This document shows positions 25,115-34,130 of a DNA stretch of 64,000 bases, one piece after another (within the stretch, counting starts at the first letter, position 1; every line of letters starts with the position of its first letter). The stretch is taken from positions 1 through 64,000 of the forward strand of contig JASJDM010000024.1 in the NCBI GenBank assembly GCA_030065125.1, written 5' to 3'. Under the pieces are notes generated by a model, which was not told the origin of the DNA, did no database searches, and was given only the letters and a program-made list of their open reading frames with translations. The DNA comes from Lysobacterales bacterium (GTDB lineage: Bacteria; Pseudomonadota; Gammaproteobacteria; Xanthomonadales; SZUA-38). Position numbers and translations under genes: made by a program.

Positions 25115-25215
25115 GGTGTGATGCTAACCCAGATGCCGGCCCGGGTCATGACCCCGTCATTGATGGAAATCGACAGGCATCTGGCATAACGTGAGGCCTT
25201 TTTTCAGGAGGCCTG

Positions 25216-25893
25216 ATGAACCTGCTGGCTGTGGATACCGCGACCGAGGCCTGCTCCGCCGCGTTATGGATGGACGGCGCCGTTCGCGAACGATTCAACC
25301 TGGCGCCACAGCAGCACGCCCGTCGGCTGTTGCCGGATATCCGCGCGTTGCTTTCGGAGGCTGAGCTGGCGGCCGGGCAGCTGTCAGCCCTGGCGGTGGG
25401 GCGGGGGCCAGGGTCGTTTACCGGTGTCCGCATTGGCGTGTCTGTTGTGCAGGGGCTGGCCCTGGCGCTGGACCTGCCGGTGGTTCCGGTATCGTCGCTG
25501 CAGGCTCTGGCCCTGGGTGCCAGCCGACAGTGGTCGGTCAGCCGGGTTCTGGCCGTGCTGGATGCCCGCATGGATCAGGTGTACGCAGGGGGCTACGACT
25601 TTTCCGTGGTGGCCCAGGGTGAGCTGGTGTCAGCAGAAAGGGTCACCGCACCGGAGTTGGCAGCAGACCCGGGTTCCGGCCCCTGGCTGGCGGCCGGCCC
25701 CGGTGTTGCGGCCTACCGCGACCAGATGGCAGGGCTGATCATGGCCCAGTCTGAAAGCGACTGCTGGCCGTCGGCCCGATTTATCGCCGAGATCGCCGCG
25801 CCACTGGCGGCGGCGGGGGAGGGCGTTGGCGCGGAAGCCGTGGCGCCGGTTTACCTGCGGGATGAGGTGGCCCGGAAGAAGGGCGCGCGCTGA
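25216..25893 (+). CDS. tsaB: tRNA threonylcarbamoyladenosine biosynthesis protein TsaB
   Basis: A 225-residue ASKHA-fold protein that partners TsaD and TsaE in making t6A on ANN-decoding tRNAs. The opening MNLLAVDTATEACSAALW, the AVGRGPGSFTGVRIGVSV loop and LDARMDQVYAG are typical. It is preceded by an ideal ribosome site (CAGGAGG) and diverges from the M23 gene. A weak promoter (TTGATG at 25160-25165, CATAAC at 25185-25190, spacing 19) lies in the gap. It converges on mgtE with 25 bp between stops and no evident terminator. Confidence 0.95.
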   Translation: MNLLAVDTATEACSAALWMDGAVRERFNLAPQQHARRLLPDIRALLSEAELAAGQLSALAVGRGPGSFTGVRIGVSVVQGLALALDLPVVPVSSLQALALGASRQWSVSRVLAVLDARMDQVYAGGYDFSVVAQGELVSAERVTAPELAADPGSGPWLAAGPGVAAYRDQMAGLIMAQSESDCWPSARFIAEIAAPLAAAGEGVGAEAVAPVYLRDEVARKKGAR

Positions 25894-25918
25894 GCTTTCC
25901 GCTTCGTCCTGATAAAGA

Positions 25919-27277
25919 TCAAAGCAGCACCAGGCTTCCCAGCCCGAGAATGGAAACAAACCCCACCACGTCGGTGACCGTGGTCAGGACGGTGCCGCCG
26001 GCCAGTGCCGGGTCGATGGACAGGCGTCTCAGCACCAGGGGAACCGCCACGCCGGCGGCAGCGCCGGCCAGCATGTTGAGAAAGATGGCCGCGGCCACCA
26101 CGCCGGCCAGCCGGGTGTCCTGGAACCAGACGATGGCCACGATGGCGATGACCGCTGCCCACAGCATACCGTTCAGCAACCCCACCGCCATTTCCTTGCT
26201 GAACAGCGGCCGGGTGTTACCTCGCACAACCTGGCCCACGGCCATGCCGCGAACGATCAGGGTCAGGGTCTGGGTGCCGGCGATGCCGCCCATGGACGCT
26301 ACCGCCGGCATGAGGATCGCCAGGGCGACCACCTGCTCGATGGTGGCGCCGAAAATGCTGATGAAGTAAGACGCAATCAGCGCGGTGAGCAGGTTCAGGC
26401 CCAGGTAGACCGAGCGGCGCTTACCGGCGGTGAGAACGGGCGCGAACATGTCCTCTTCCTGGTCCAGGCCCGCCATGTTCATTACGGACTGCTCGGCCTC
26501 GTCCCGGATCACGTCAACGATGTCGTCGATGGTGATGGTGCCCAGCAGGTGGCCCTTGTGATCCACCACCGGTGCCGATACCCAGTCCTGGTGCTCAAAG
26601 GCTGCGGCAACGTCGGTGGCTTCCATATCCACCGGCAGTGCCTGGGCTTCCCGGTCGATCAGCGATCGCACCATCTTCTGGGGGTCTTCGGTCAGCAGGT
26701 TCGTGATGGCCAGGCGCCCAAGATAGATGCCGTTGCGATCCACCACGAACAGGTGATCCAGGAACTGCGGCAGCTCACCGCGGCTGCGCAGGAATCGCAA
26801 AACCACGTCCAGGGTCACGTCGGCGCGGACGGTCACGACGTCCGGGTTCATCAGGCCACCGGCGCTGTCCTCCGGATAGGACATGACCTGTTCCAGCCGC
26901 TCCCGGTCTTCCCGGTCCATGACCTCCAGCAGCCGCCGGATGACCTGGTCCGGCAGGTCGTCGATGATGTCAGCCAGCTCGTCCAACTCCATGTCGGAGG
27001 TGGCCTCCAGCAGCTCGTCGTCGTCGGTGGCCTCGATCAGCGAAATCCGGACCTCGTCGGCCAGGTGGACCAGGACCTCACCATCCAGGGCGGGGTCGAT
27101 GAGGTTCCACACCACCAGTCGCCGTTCCGGCGGCAGGGATTCCAGCAGATCGGCCAGTTCGCTGTCGGACAGGGCCTCGATGATGCGGCGCACGGGATCG
27201 AGCCGGCCACTTTTCAGCGCCGTATTCAGCCGTTCAAACTGGCGAACGGTCTTGTGGTGACGATCCTGTTCTTGCAT
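25919..27277 (-). CDS. mgtE: Magnesium transporter MgtE
   Basis: A 452-residue Mg2+ channel/transporter with the usual order: N-terminal helical Mg-sensing domain (about 15-130, acidic), a CBS pair (about 135-255), a connecting helix and five membrane helices with the pore motif MPAVASMGGIAGTQTLT. ATG 27277 is preferred over GTG 27286 because GGAG lies 8 nt upstream. It is the last gene of the minus-strand rpoN-pts run, 110 bp after ptsI, an order also known from xanthomonads. Confidence 0.93.
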   Translation of the reverse strand: MQEQDRHHKTVRQFERLNTALKSGRLDPVRRIIEALSDSELADLLESLPPERRLVVWNLIDPALDGEVLVHLADEVRISLIEATDDDELLEATSDMELDELADIIDDLPDQVIRRLLEVMDREDRERLEQVMSYPEDSAGGLMNPDVVTVRADVTLDVVLRFLRSRGELPQFLDHLFVVDRNGIYLGRLAITNLLTEDPQKMVRSLIDREAQALPVDMEATDVAAAFEHQDWVSAPVVDHKGHLLGTITIDDIVDVIRDEAEQSVMNMAGLDQEEDMFAPVLTAGKRRSVYLGLNLLTALIASYFISIFGATIEQVVALAILMPAVASMGGIAGTQTLTLIVRGMAVGQVVRGNTRPLFSKEMAVGLLNGMLWAAVIAIVAIVWFQDTRLAGVVAAAIFLNMLAGAAAGVAVPLVLRRLSIDPALAGGTVLTTVTDVVGFVSILGLGSLVLL

Positions 27278-27387
27278 CCCGGACACTCCGCGTTCGCGGC
27301 GTATTGTCCGGGATTTCCTGGGGTTTATCTATCTGGCAGGTCGTGGCTGGCCTTTGTGGCCCGGCCCGGTGGTGGCGGCCCGCCGAT

Positions 27388-29121
27388 TCAGACCTGGTTG
27401 ATTTCCCGGATCAGGGCGCCCATGCGGTTGGGGTTGGTGGCGCGCATGATGCGCCGCACGCTCTGGCGCAGGTCCTCCAGGTTGGCGCCGTTGATGACCT
27501 GGCGAACTTCCAATAGAGAGCCGGGCCGCATACTGAAGTCCCGCAGACCCAGGCCCAGCAGCAGCCTTGTGTAGTTGGGATCGCCGGCCATCTCACCGCA
27601 CATGGACAGCGGCTTGCCGGCAATCTGGGCGCCTTCGATGGTGAGCTGGAGCAGCTTGAGCACGGCGGGATGCAGGGGGTCATACAGGTAGCCGACCTGG
27701 TCGTCCACCCGGTCGATAGCCAGGGTGTACTGGATCAGGTCATTGGTGCCGATGGACAGGAAATCCAGATATTTGGCAAACGTCCTGGCCGAAATCGCGG
27801 CGGCGGGCACTTCGATCATGCCGCCCAGGGTGACCTCGCCAACGGTATGGCCGGCGCGTTTCACGTCGGCCTCCGCCGCCTTCAGCAGCGCCCGCACCTG
27901 GAACAGTTCCTGGGTGTTGGACAGCATGGGGATCAGGATTCGAACCGGGCCAAACGCTGACGCCCGCAGCATGGCTCGAAGCTGCGGCACAAACAGATCC
28001 TGGTTGTGCAGGCACATGCGGATCGCGCGCAGGCCCAGCGACGGGTTGAGCGGCAGGCTGCCGGTAGCGGGTCGGCAATCCACCCGTTTGTCGGCGCCGA
28101 GGTCCAGGGTTCGCATGGTGACCGGCCGCCCCTTGAGTTTCCGGACGATGTCCGCGTAGGCCTCGAACTGCTCGTCCTCATCCGGTTCCTCCGGGCGGTT
28201 CATGAACAGGTACTCGGTGCGGTAGAGGCCGACTCCCTCGGCGCCGTTGGCGTTCAGCAGGTCGATATCGCTGGACACGTCAACGTTGGCCTGCAGGGTG
28301 ATATGGGTGCCGTCCAGAGTTTGCGTGGGTTGTCGGCGAATCCGGTTGAGGGCCGCCTGGTGGGCGCGGGCGTCGCGCACGCGCTCCCGGTAGTACCGGC
28401 GTATGGCCGTGCCCGGGTCGGCCATGACCGCGCCCATGTCGCCGTCCAGCACCACCAGTTCGCCTTCCTCGGCCAGCTTGCAGACGTTTCGCAGTCCCAT
28501 GACCGCCGGGATTTTGAGGCTCCGGGCCAGGATCGCGGTGTGTGACAGGGGGCCTCCGGATTCGGTGACCAGGCCCTTGATGCCCTCGTGGTGGAGCAGC
28601 AGCAGGTTGGCCGGATCGACGTCATCGGCAATCAGCACCAGGTCCTGGTACTGCCGGCCGTCGCCGCCATCGGTTGTTTCCGCCGCCTGCAGCTGCTGGT
28701 GGATGCGGTGAATGACCTGGTCCACGTCGACCACTCGCGACGCAATATAGGGATCGTCCATTTCCTCGAAGATGGCTTTGATCCGGTTGCGCTGCACGTT
28801 GAGCGCCCACTCGGCGTTGCAGTGGTGCTCCCGCATGATCTCGATGGGGCCTTCAGTGAGGGAACTGTCTTCGAGCATCAGCGAGTGGATATCCAGGAAC
28901 TCACGTATTTCAACAGGGGTGTCGGTGGACAGCCGGCGACGGATTAAACTCAGCTGCTCGCGGGCCAGGGTCAGGGCGGCGAGGAAGCGGTTGACCTCAG
29001 CATCAACCAGTGAAGGATCGATAGTGCGTTCCTGGGCGTCGAACTGGCTTCGGCGGGCGATGTGGGCGCGGCCGATGGCCACGCCGCGGGACACTCCCAT
29101 TCCGTAAATTGCTACAGCCAT
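27388..29121 (-). CDS. ptsI: Phosphoenolpyruvate-protein phosphotransferase (enzyme I)
   Basis: A 577-residue enzyme I that takes phosphate from PEP to His194 (SGGPLSHTAILARS) and passes it to HPr. The N-terminal HPr-binding domain, central phosphohistidine domain and C-terminal PEP barrel (ANGAEGVGLYRTEYLFM, SIGTNDLIQYTLAIDR, LSMCGEMAGDP) are complete. There is no N-terminal GAF domain, so it is not the PtsP form. Because no EIIB or EIIC is nearby, it probably feeds regulatory EIIA proteins. It lies 48 bp after ptsH, across an AT-rich gap. Confidence 0.93.
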   Translation of the reverse strand: MAVAIYGMGVSRGVAIGRAHIARRSQFDAQERTIDPSLVDAEVNRFLAALTLAREQLSLIRRRLSTDTPVEIREFLDIHSLMLEDSSLTEGPIEIMREHHCNAEWALNVQRNRIKAIFEEMDDPYIASRVVDVDQVIHRIHQQLQAAETTDGGDGRQYQDLVLIADDVDPANLLLLHHEGIKGLVTESGGPLSHTAILARSLKIPAVMGLRNVCKLAEEGELVVLDGDMGAVMADPGTAIRRYYRERVRDARAHQAALNRIRRQPTQTLDGTHITLQANVDVSSDIDLLNANGAEGVGLYRTEYLFMNRPEEPDEDEQFEAYADIVRKLKGRPVTMRTLDLGADKRVDCRPATGSLPLNPSLGLRAIRMCLHNQDLFVPQLRAMLRASAFGPVRILIPMLSNTQELFQVRALLKAAEADVKRAGHTVGEVTLGGMIEVPAAAISARTFAKYLDFLSIGTNDLIQYTLAIDRVDDQVGYLYDPLHPAVLKLLQLTIEGAQIAGKPLSMCGEMAGDPNYTRLLLGLGLRDFSMRPGSLLEVRQVINGANLEDLRQSVRRIMRATNPNRMGALIREINQV

Positions 29122-29169
29122 AGCAAATTTAGTCCTTTTTTATCAATAACTAAGGCTGTTATATTAAAG
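29122..29169 (-). other. AT-rich ptsH-ptsI gap
   Basis: A 48-bp gap far more AT-rich than its surroundings. On the minus strand it carries a short inverted repeat (TAACT, including the ptsH stop codon, paired with AGTTA) and AAAAAAGGA before the ptsI ATG. It might hold a processing site or a minor internal promoter; neither is clear. Confidence 0.3.
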
Positions 29170-29439
29170 TTATTTCTTCTCTCCAAATCGACCTTCGACC
29201 AGTGTCCGGACAGCTGCCAGGGCCTCCTCTTCATCATCACCGTCGGTGGTGACCGTGATGACGCTTCCCCTTGATGCCGCCAACATCATAACACCCATAA
29301 TGGACTTGGCATTGACCTCGCGGCCCTGCCTGGCCACCAGCACTTCGCAGCGGAACTGAGCGGCGGTATGCACCAGTTTGGCGGCGGCTCGGGCATGCAG
29401 TCCCAGCTTGTTGATGATGGTCAGTTCGGCTTTCTGCAC
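29170..29439 (-). CDS. ptsH: Phosphocarrier protein HPr
   Basis: An 89-residue HPr with His15 in KLGLHARAAAK, the enzyme I phosphorylation site, and Ser46 in AKSIMGVM, the residue modified by HPr kinase. Both positions are canonical, and the HPr kinase gene lies three genes upstream, so this HPr can be phosphorylated in two ways. It starts 3 bp after the EIIA stop. Confidence 0.94.
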   Translation of the reverse strand: MQKAELTIINKLGLHARAAAKLVHTAAQFRCEVLVARQGREVNAKSIMGVMMLAASRGSVITVTTDGDDEEEALAAVRTLVEGRFGEKK

Positions 29440-29442
29440 GCG

Positions 29443-29838
29443 TCAGGGGCCTGGCTGGTCACCCAGGAAAACAGCCTGGTGACCGCCCTCGACGACTTTG
29501 TTTGCCAGCTCATCCAGGGCCAGGTCGCGGTAGGTGTGGGCGCGCAGGAGCATGGCCAGGTTGACCCCGTGAACAACCTGGCAGCATGGCCGACAGAATT
29601 CATGGGCCAGGTTGCTGGGTGTCGCGCCGTACAGATCCGTCAGGATCAGCACGCCGTCGCCCTGGTCCAGCTGGTCCAGCATCTCCGCACCCCGGGCCAC
29701 CAGCTGATCAGTGTCCGCGTCCTGGCCCACCGGCAGTACCCCGGTGGGCAGTCCCAGCGGTCCCAGATTGGCCTCGGCGACGTCCAGCAGGGCCTGCCCC
29801 AGTCCGTCATGGGTGACCAGCAGCAGTGCCACGGTCAT
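29443..29838 (-). CDS. PTS EIIA component, mannose/fructose family
   Basis: A 131-residue EIIA of the mannose (ManX N-terminal) family. His10 in LLLVTHDGLGQAL is the phosphorylation site, and ILTDLYGATPSNLAHEF is the second family motif. ATG 29838 overlaps the rapZ stop (ATGA) and gives the normal length. With no partner EIIB/C genes nearby, it is probably a regulatory phosphate acceptor, as in other proteobacterial incomplete PTS loci. Confidence 0.88.
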   Translation of the reverse strand: MTVALLLVTHDGLGQALLDVAEANLGPLGLPTGVLPVGQDADTDQLVARGAEMLDQLDQGDGVLILTDLYGATPSNLAHEFCRPCCQVVHGVNLAMLLRAHTYRDLALDELANKVVEGGHQAVFLGDQPGP

Positions 29839-30698
29839 ATCAGTTCCCGGTGATAGGTCAGCACGTGATCGCGGTTGGCGGAAAAATGCTCGGCGATCCG
29901 TTCGGCGACGTAGACCGAGCGGTGCTTGCCGCCGGTACAGCCGATGCCGATGGTCAGGTAGCTTCGCTGCTGCTGTTCGAACTCGGGTAACCACTTGTCC
30001 AGATAGCGGCAGATATCGTCGACCATCTCGTTGACCTGGGTATGGCCGGACAGGTATTCCTTCACTGGTGCTTCGCGGCCGGTGAGCGGCCGCAGGTCCG
30101 GTTCCCAGTGCGGGTTGGGCAGGCAGCGCACATCAAAGGCAAAATCCACGTCCGCCGGCACGCCCTGTTTGAAAGCATAAGACTCCACCAGCAGCACCGT
30201 GGGATGATCTCCCACGCCCAGCTGGTTGCAGATCTCTCGCCGCAGCTGGTGCACGCTGAGGCTGCTGGTGTCGATGAATACATCGGCATGGTCAGCCACC
30301 GGCATCAGCATTTCGTTTTCCTGGTGAATGGCTTCGGCCAGGCTGCGCTCTGATTCGTGCAGGGGATGGCGGCGCCGGGTTTCGCTGTAGCGCTTGAGCA
30401 GCGTTGCCTCGCTGGCGGACAGGAAGAACACCCGGGTTCCGGCAATGCTGCGCCGCGCCTTGGCCAGGGTTTCGGGCAAGGTCTGCAGGCTCTGCAGCTG
30501 GCTGCGGACATCCAGGCCCAGGGCCAGGTTACCCATGGAGAGGTTGTTGCGATGGTGTTCCAGAAAGGCGTCCACCAGGCCCAGGGGCAGGTTGTCCACG
30601 CAGTAGTAGCCCAGGTCCTCCAGGGTGCTCATGGCCACGGACTTGCCGGAGCCGGACAACCCGGTAACGATGAGCAGTTCCTTGTCGACGCTGTTCAC
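29835..30698 (-). CDS. rapZ: RNase adapter protein RapZ
   Basis: A 287-residue P-loop protein. In enterobacteria RapZ binds GlmZ/GlmY sRNAs and guides RNase E to control glucosamine-6-phosphate synthase; in other bacteria the target is unknown. Walker A is TGLSGSGKS (12-20), followed by DNLPLGLVDAF, TRVFFLSASEATLLKRYSETRR, and the C-terminal GIGCTGGKHRSVYVAE RNA/metabolite-binding motif. It overlaps hprK upstream and the EIIA gene downstream by four bases each. Confidence 0.94.
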   Translation of the reverse strand: MNSVDKELLIVTGLSGSGKSVAMSTLEDLGYYCVDNLPLGLVDAFLEHHRNNLSMGNLALGLDVRSQLQSLQTLPETLAKARRSIAGTRVFFLSASEATLLKRYSETRRRHPLHESERSLAEAIHQENEMLMPVADHADVFIDTSSLSVHQLRREICNQLGVGDHPTVLLVESYAFKQGVPADVDFAFDVRCLPNPHWEPDLRPLTGREAPVKEYLSGHTQVNEMVDDICRYLDKWLPEFEQQQRSYLTIGIGCTGGKHRSVYVAERIAEHFSANRDHVLTYHRELI

Positions 30699-31654
30699 GT
30701 GCTGTCGTCCCCGTTGGCCAGTGTGGCGGAATGGCGGCTGACAAATTCCATGGCCGCATCATAGCCTTTGAGTTTGAGGGCGTGGTTGCGCACAGCCGCT
30801 TCCACCAGCACTGCCAGGTTGCGGCCCGGCGCCACCGGGATGTTGATGACCGGGATCTCCAGCCCCAGAATTTCGCGGGTGCCGATGTCACCGGTCAGGC
30901 GGTCGGCGGTGGACTTGTGAATGTCCTTCTGGTTGACCACCTTCAGGTGAATAATCAGCCGCAGATATTTATTGGTCTGGATCGCGCTGTCGCCGAACAT
31001 GGCCCGGATATTCAGAACGCCGAGCCCGCGCACTTCCAGGCAGTCCTTGAGCACGCTGGGACAGGAGCCGTCGATGATGTCCGGCGCGGCCAGGGTCATC
31101 AGGGGTGCATCGTCCGCCACCAGCCGGTGACCCCGGGTAATCAGCTCCACCGCCAGCTCGCTTTTGCCGGCGCCGCTGTCGCCGGTGATCAGCACGCCCA
31201 GGCTGAAGACCTCCATGAACACCCCATGCACGGTGGTTTCCCGCGCCAGGTGTCTGGACATGAAATGCTGCAGGTGGGCCACCAGGTCAACGGCTGCGGC
31301 GTTGGAGGTCCACAGCGGCGTGGATGACTCGTTGGCCCCCTCCAGCAGGTCGTCGGGAATCATGTCGGCCTCGCAAAGGATCAGCGCGGTGGGTCGGATC
31401 GCGAGAATCTTGGCGATGGTCTCCCAGCGCTGCCTGGCATCGAGACTGTCCAGGAAGTCGATTTCCTCGCGACCCAGGATCTGGACGTTATTGGGATGGA
31501 TGAAGTTGAGGAAACCCGCCAGTGAGGGTCGAAGCTGTTCTGCGTCGCTGTAGTCCACCTGGCGGCTGGCGCCGTTTTCGCCGGCCACCCATTTCAGTTG
31601 GAACTGGTCCTTGAGCCGGTCAAACACCTCCTGGGCCGTTATGGAACGGTTCAT
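30695..31654 (-). CDS. hprK: HPr kinase/phosphorylase
   Basis: A 319-residue bifunctional enzyme that phosphorylates and dephosphorylates HPr Ser46. The C-terminal domain has Walker A GDSGAGKS (158-165), His143 in VHGV and the signature CLEVRGLGVLNIRAMFG. The N-terminal domain (1-130) is the usual regulatory part. It lies between ptsN and rapZ, a placement absent from E. coli but found in beta- and some gammaproteobacteria. Confidence 0.94.
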   Translation of the reverse strand: MNRSITAQEVFDRLKDQFQLKWVAGENGASRQVDYSDAEQLRPSLAGFLNFIHPNNVQILGREEIDFLDSLDARQRWETIAKILAIRPTALILCEADMIPDDLLEGANESSTPLWTSNAAAVDLVAHLQHFMSRHLARETTVHGVFMEVFSLGVLITGDSGAGKSELAVELITRGHRLVADDAPLMTLAAPDIIDGSCPSVLKDCLEVRGLGVLNIRAMFGDSAIQTNKYLRLIIHLKVVNQKDIHKSTADRLTGDIGTREILGLEIPVINIPVAPGRNLAVLVEAAVRNHALKLKGYDAAMEFVSRHSATLANGDDST

Positions 31655-31667
31655 GGAGTCGAGGTGC

Positions 31668-32108
31668 TCAGGTCTCCAGCAGCGCCATCACGCTGCCGCT
31701 GCTGTCGGCCTGGCGCAGGTCCCGGCGGCGACGCTCGGAGGAAAACAGGTCTGCCAGCTGGGCCAGCAGCTGCAGGTGCTCCTCGTAGTGGTTCTCGGGA
31801 ACGATCAGCGCAAACACCAGGTCGACGGGGGCATTGTCAGGTGAGTCGAAGTCAATGCTGTCGCTGAGTATCAGCACGGCGCCCCGGGCGTCGTCCGCCT
31901 GCTCCAGGCGGCCATGGGGGATGGCCACCCCATGGCCCAGCCCGGTGCTGCCGATCCGCTCACGGGCGCAGAGGCTGGTGTAGATGGCCCGCGAGTCGAC
32001 GTCGTCACCCGCCAGGATTTCGCTGGCCATTTCCAGCAGGCGCTTGCGGCTGCGGGCGCGAATGCCCAAGTGCACGCGTTCCTGGGTGAGGAGGTCGATG
32101 ATCTGCAT
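31668..32108 (-). CDS. ptsN: PTS IIA-like nitrogen regulatory protein PtsN (EIIA-Ntr)
   Basis: A 146-residue EIIA of the fructose/nitrogen family. His65 in VAIPHGRLEQ accepts phosphate from HPr. EIIA-Ntr reports PEP/glutamine status to targets such as potassium uptake and sigma-54-linked functions. It sits between hpf and hprK in the rpoN locus, 13 bp before hprK. The only HPr in the window is a standard Ser46-containing one, so it is probably the donor. Confidence 0.92.
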   Translation of the reverse strand: MQIIDLLTQERVHLGIRARSRKRLLEMASEILAGDDVDSRAIYTSLCARERIGSTGLGHGVAIPHGRLEQADDARGAVLILSDSIDFDSPDNAPVDLVFALIVPENHYEEHLQLLAQLADLFSSERRRRDLRQADSSGSVMALLET

Positions 32109-32131
32109 GAGAAAAGCTGCCGCCGCCGGTG

Positions 32132-32455
32132 TCAGCGTGCGTTGGTCACCTTACGCGCCTGGGCGCGGTTCTTGCTCTGCAGTTTTTCTTTGTGCTTGAT
32201 GAGCTGCCGGTCGAGCTTGTCGACCAGGCCGTCGATGGCGGCGTACATGTCCTGGTCGTTGTTTTCGGCGAACAGGTCCTTGCCGCGGGTATGAATAGTC
32301 GCTTCTACGTGATGCACCAGCTTGTCCACGTCGAGGACGAACTGTACATCGATGAGCTGATCGAAATGACGGCGGATCCTGTCGAGTTTTGATTCAACGT
32401 ATTCACGCAGAGGGGGCGTTACGTCGATGTTCCGTCCAGTCACGCTAATATTCAT
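32132..32455 (-). CDS. hpf: Ribosome hibernation promoting factor HPF (short form)
   Basis: A 107-residue member of the HPF/YfiA family with NISVTGRNIDVTPPLREYVE at the start and the conserved basic helix near HFDQLIDVQFVLDVDK. It binds the 30S decoding centre and stabilises dimeric 100S ribosomes in stationary phase. The second ATG (32455) is chosen because AGGAG lies 6 nt upstream; the first ATG at 32461 abuts it. The gene directly follows rpoN, as in most gammaproteobacteria. Confidence 0.93.
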   Translation of the reverse strand: MNISVTGRNIDVTPPLREYVESKLDRIRRHFDQLIDVQFVLDVDKLVHHVEATIHTRGKDLFAENNDQDMYAAIDGLVDKLDRQLIKHKEKLQSKNRAQARKVTNAR

Positions 32456-32501
32456 CAGCATCTCCTATGGTTGGCGGTTTCACGGGCCTGTCAGGCCCTT
32501 A

Positions 32502-33965
32502 CTAAATCAGTCGTTTACGCTTGGATGACGAGGCGATTCCCATCCCTTCGCGGTATTTGGCCACCGTGCGGCGAGCCACATCGATACCGCGTTCATTCAG
32601 AATGTTGCTGATCTTGCTGTCGCTCAGGGGCCGCGCATTGGGTTCCTCCTCGATCAGTTTGGCAATCATGGCCTGGATCGCCGTGGCTGAGCATTCTCCG
32701 CCGTCGTTGGTGCCGACGTGGGAGGAAAAGAAGTACTTGAACTCAAAAACCCCACGCGGCGTCAGCATGTATTTCCTGGTGGTGACCCGGGACACGGTGG
32801 ATTCGTGCATGTCAATAATGTCGGCAATTTCCCGAAGAACCAAAGGCTTCATGGCCTCGGGTCCATTCTCCAGGAACCCCGTCTGGTGGCTGACAATGGC
32901 GTTGGCAACCTTCAGCAGGGTCTCGTTACGGGCCTCCAGGCTCTTGATCAGCCAGCGGGCTTCCTGCAGCTGGCCGCGCAGGTAGTTGGCGTCTTCCTTG
33001 GTGGCCTCACCGATCAGGTTGGCATAAAAGTTATTGATCCGAAGCCTGGGAATGAGATCGTCGGGCAGGGTGGCTATCCAGGTGCCGGCGGCTTTCCTCA
33101 CCACCACGTCCGGGCGCACGTATTCCACGTCGCTGCTGGCGATGGCGGCTCCCGGCCGTGGTTCCAGCGAACGCACCAGTTCGATGGCGGTTTTCAGATC
33201 ATCCTGGGACAGATCCAGCTTGCGGCGCAGGGCCGGCACGTCCTGCCGCGCAAGTAATTCCAGGTAGTCATCCACGATGGCTCCGGCCGCGGCATAACCC
33301 GGCGTTTCGTCGGACATCATGGAAAGCTGGATCTGCAGGCATTCCCGTACGCTGCTGGCGGCACACCCCATTGGGTCGTAATGCTGGATCTGGTGCAGCA
33401 CCGCGCGAACCTCGTCGAGACCGACGTCCCGGTCCGGCAGCAGGGATTCGCGGATGTCTTCCAGAGTCTCCGTCAGGTAACCGTCGTCGTTAATGGCATC
33501 GATGATGGCCACGCCGATGGCAGTGTCGCGGCTGGAGGCCCGGCTCAGGTTGAGCTGCCACAGCAGGTGCTCATGAAGGCCTTCGCTGTCACGGTCGGCC
33601 TGTTCCATGGTGCGGTCGCCGAAATCCTCCCGGCGGCTGGTAGCGGCCGGCGCGGCACTGGGCATGCTGGAATAGTAGTTGTCCCAGCGTTCCTCCTCGG
33701 CGGGCATGCGGTCCAGACCTTCATCCGGGGCAGCGGCCTCCGTGGCCGTATCGGTTTCAGCGGCCGTATCTGGAGAGGATTCTGCCTCGGCTTCGCCGTC
33801 CATTGCCATGAGGTCTTCCCGCTCCAGCAGGGGATTGGCCTCCATGGCCTCCAGCAGCTGGGTTTCGAGTTCCTGGGAAGACAACTGCAGCAGCTTGATC
33901 GCCTGCTGCAGCTGAGGCGTCATGTTGAGCTGTTGTCCGAGGCGTAGTTGGAGTGCCGGTTTCAC
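32502..33965 (-). CDS. rpoN: RNA polymerase sigma-54 factor RpoN
   Basis: A 487-residue sigma-54. The N-terminal activator-interacting region starts LQLRLGQQLNMTPQLQQAIK; an acidic linker (about 50-110) follows; then the core-binding region, the helix-turn-helix and the C-terminal RpoN box ARRTVAKYRE, which reads the -24 element. The start is GTG 33965. It is part of the lptB-rpoN-hpf-ptsN order shared with enterobacteria. The 165-bp gap upstream has a possible minus-strand -10 (TAAAAT/GATAAT, around 33990-34005) but no clear -35. Confidence 0.95.
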   Translation of the reverse strand: MKPALQLRLGQQLNMTPQLQQAIKLLQLSSQELETQLLEAMEANPLLEREDLMAMDGEAEAESSPDTAAETDTATEAAAPDEGLDRMPAEEERWDNYYSSMPSAAPAATSRREDFGDRTMEQADRDSEGLHEHLLWQLNLSRASSRDTAIGVAIIDAINDDGYLTETLEDIRESLLPDRDVGLDEVRAVLHQIQHYDPMGCAASSVRECLQIQLSMMSDETPGYAAAGAIVDDYLELLARQDVPALRRKLDLSQDDLKTAIELVRSLEPRPGAAIASSDVEYVRPDVVVRKAAGTWIATLPDDLIPRLRINNFYANLIGEATKEDANYLRGQLQEARWLIKSLEARNETLLKVANAIVSHQTGFLENGPEAMKPLVLREIADIIDMHESTVSRVTTRKYMLTPRGVFEFKYFFSSHVGTNDGGECSATAIQAMIAKLIEEEPNARPLSDSKISNILNERGIDVARRTVAKYREGMGIASSSKRKRLI

Positions 33966-34130
33966 TGTCTCTGCCAGTCAGAGATCTTATTATCCATTTT
34001 AGAAGTGTAGTCGGCCGTTTCCTAGGCCGCCCCCCAGTTCGTTTGCACGATGAATCAATGAGTTAGCTCGTCCACCGCGCTTTATATTACACCAGACGCC
34101 CAAACCGCAATATCCGCAAGATCCGCGGTA

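Noticed and set aside
34021..34050. Terminator after rpoN direction, from CGGCC/GGCCG around 34013-34035
   Set aside because: The stem is only 5 bp, has an 8-base loop and no T-tract; it also lies upstream of rpoN rather than after lptB.
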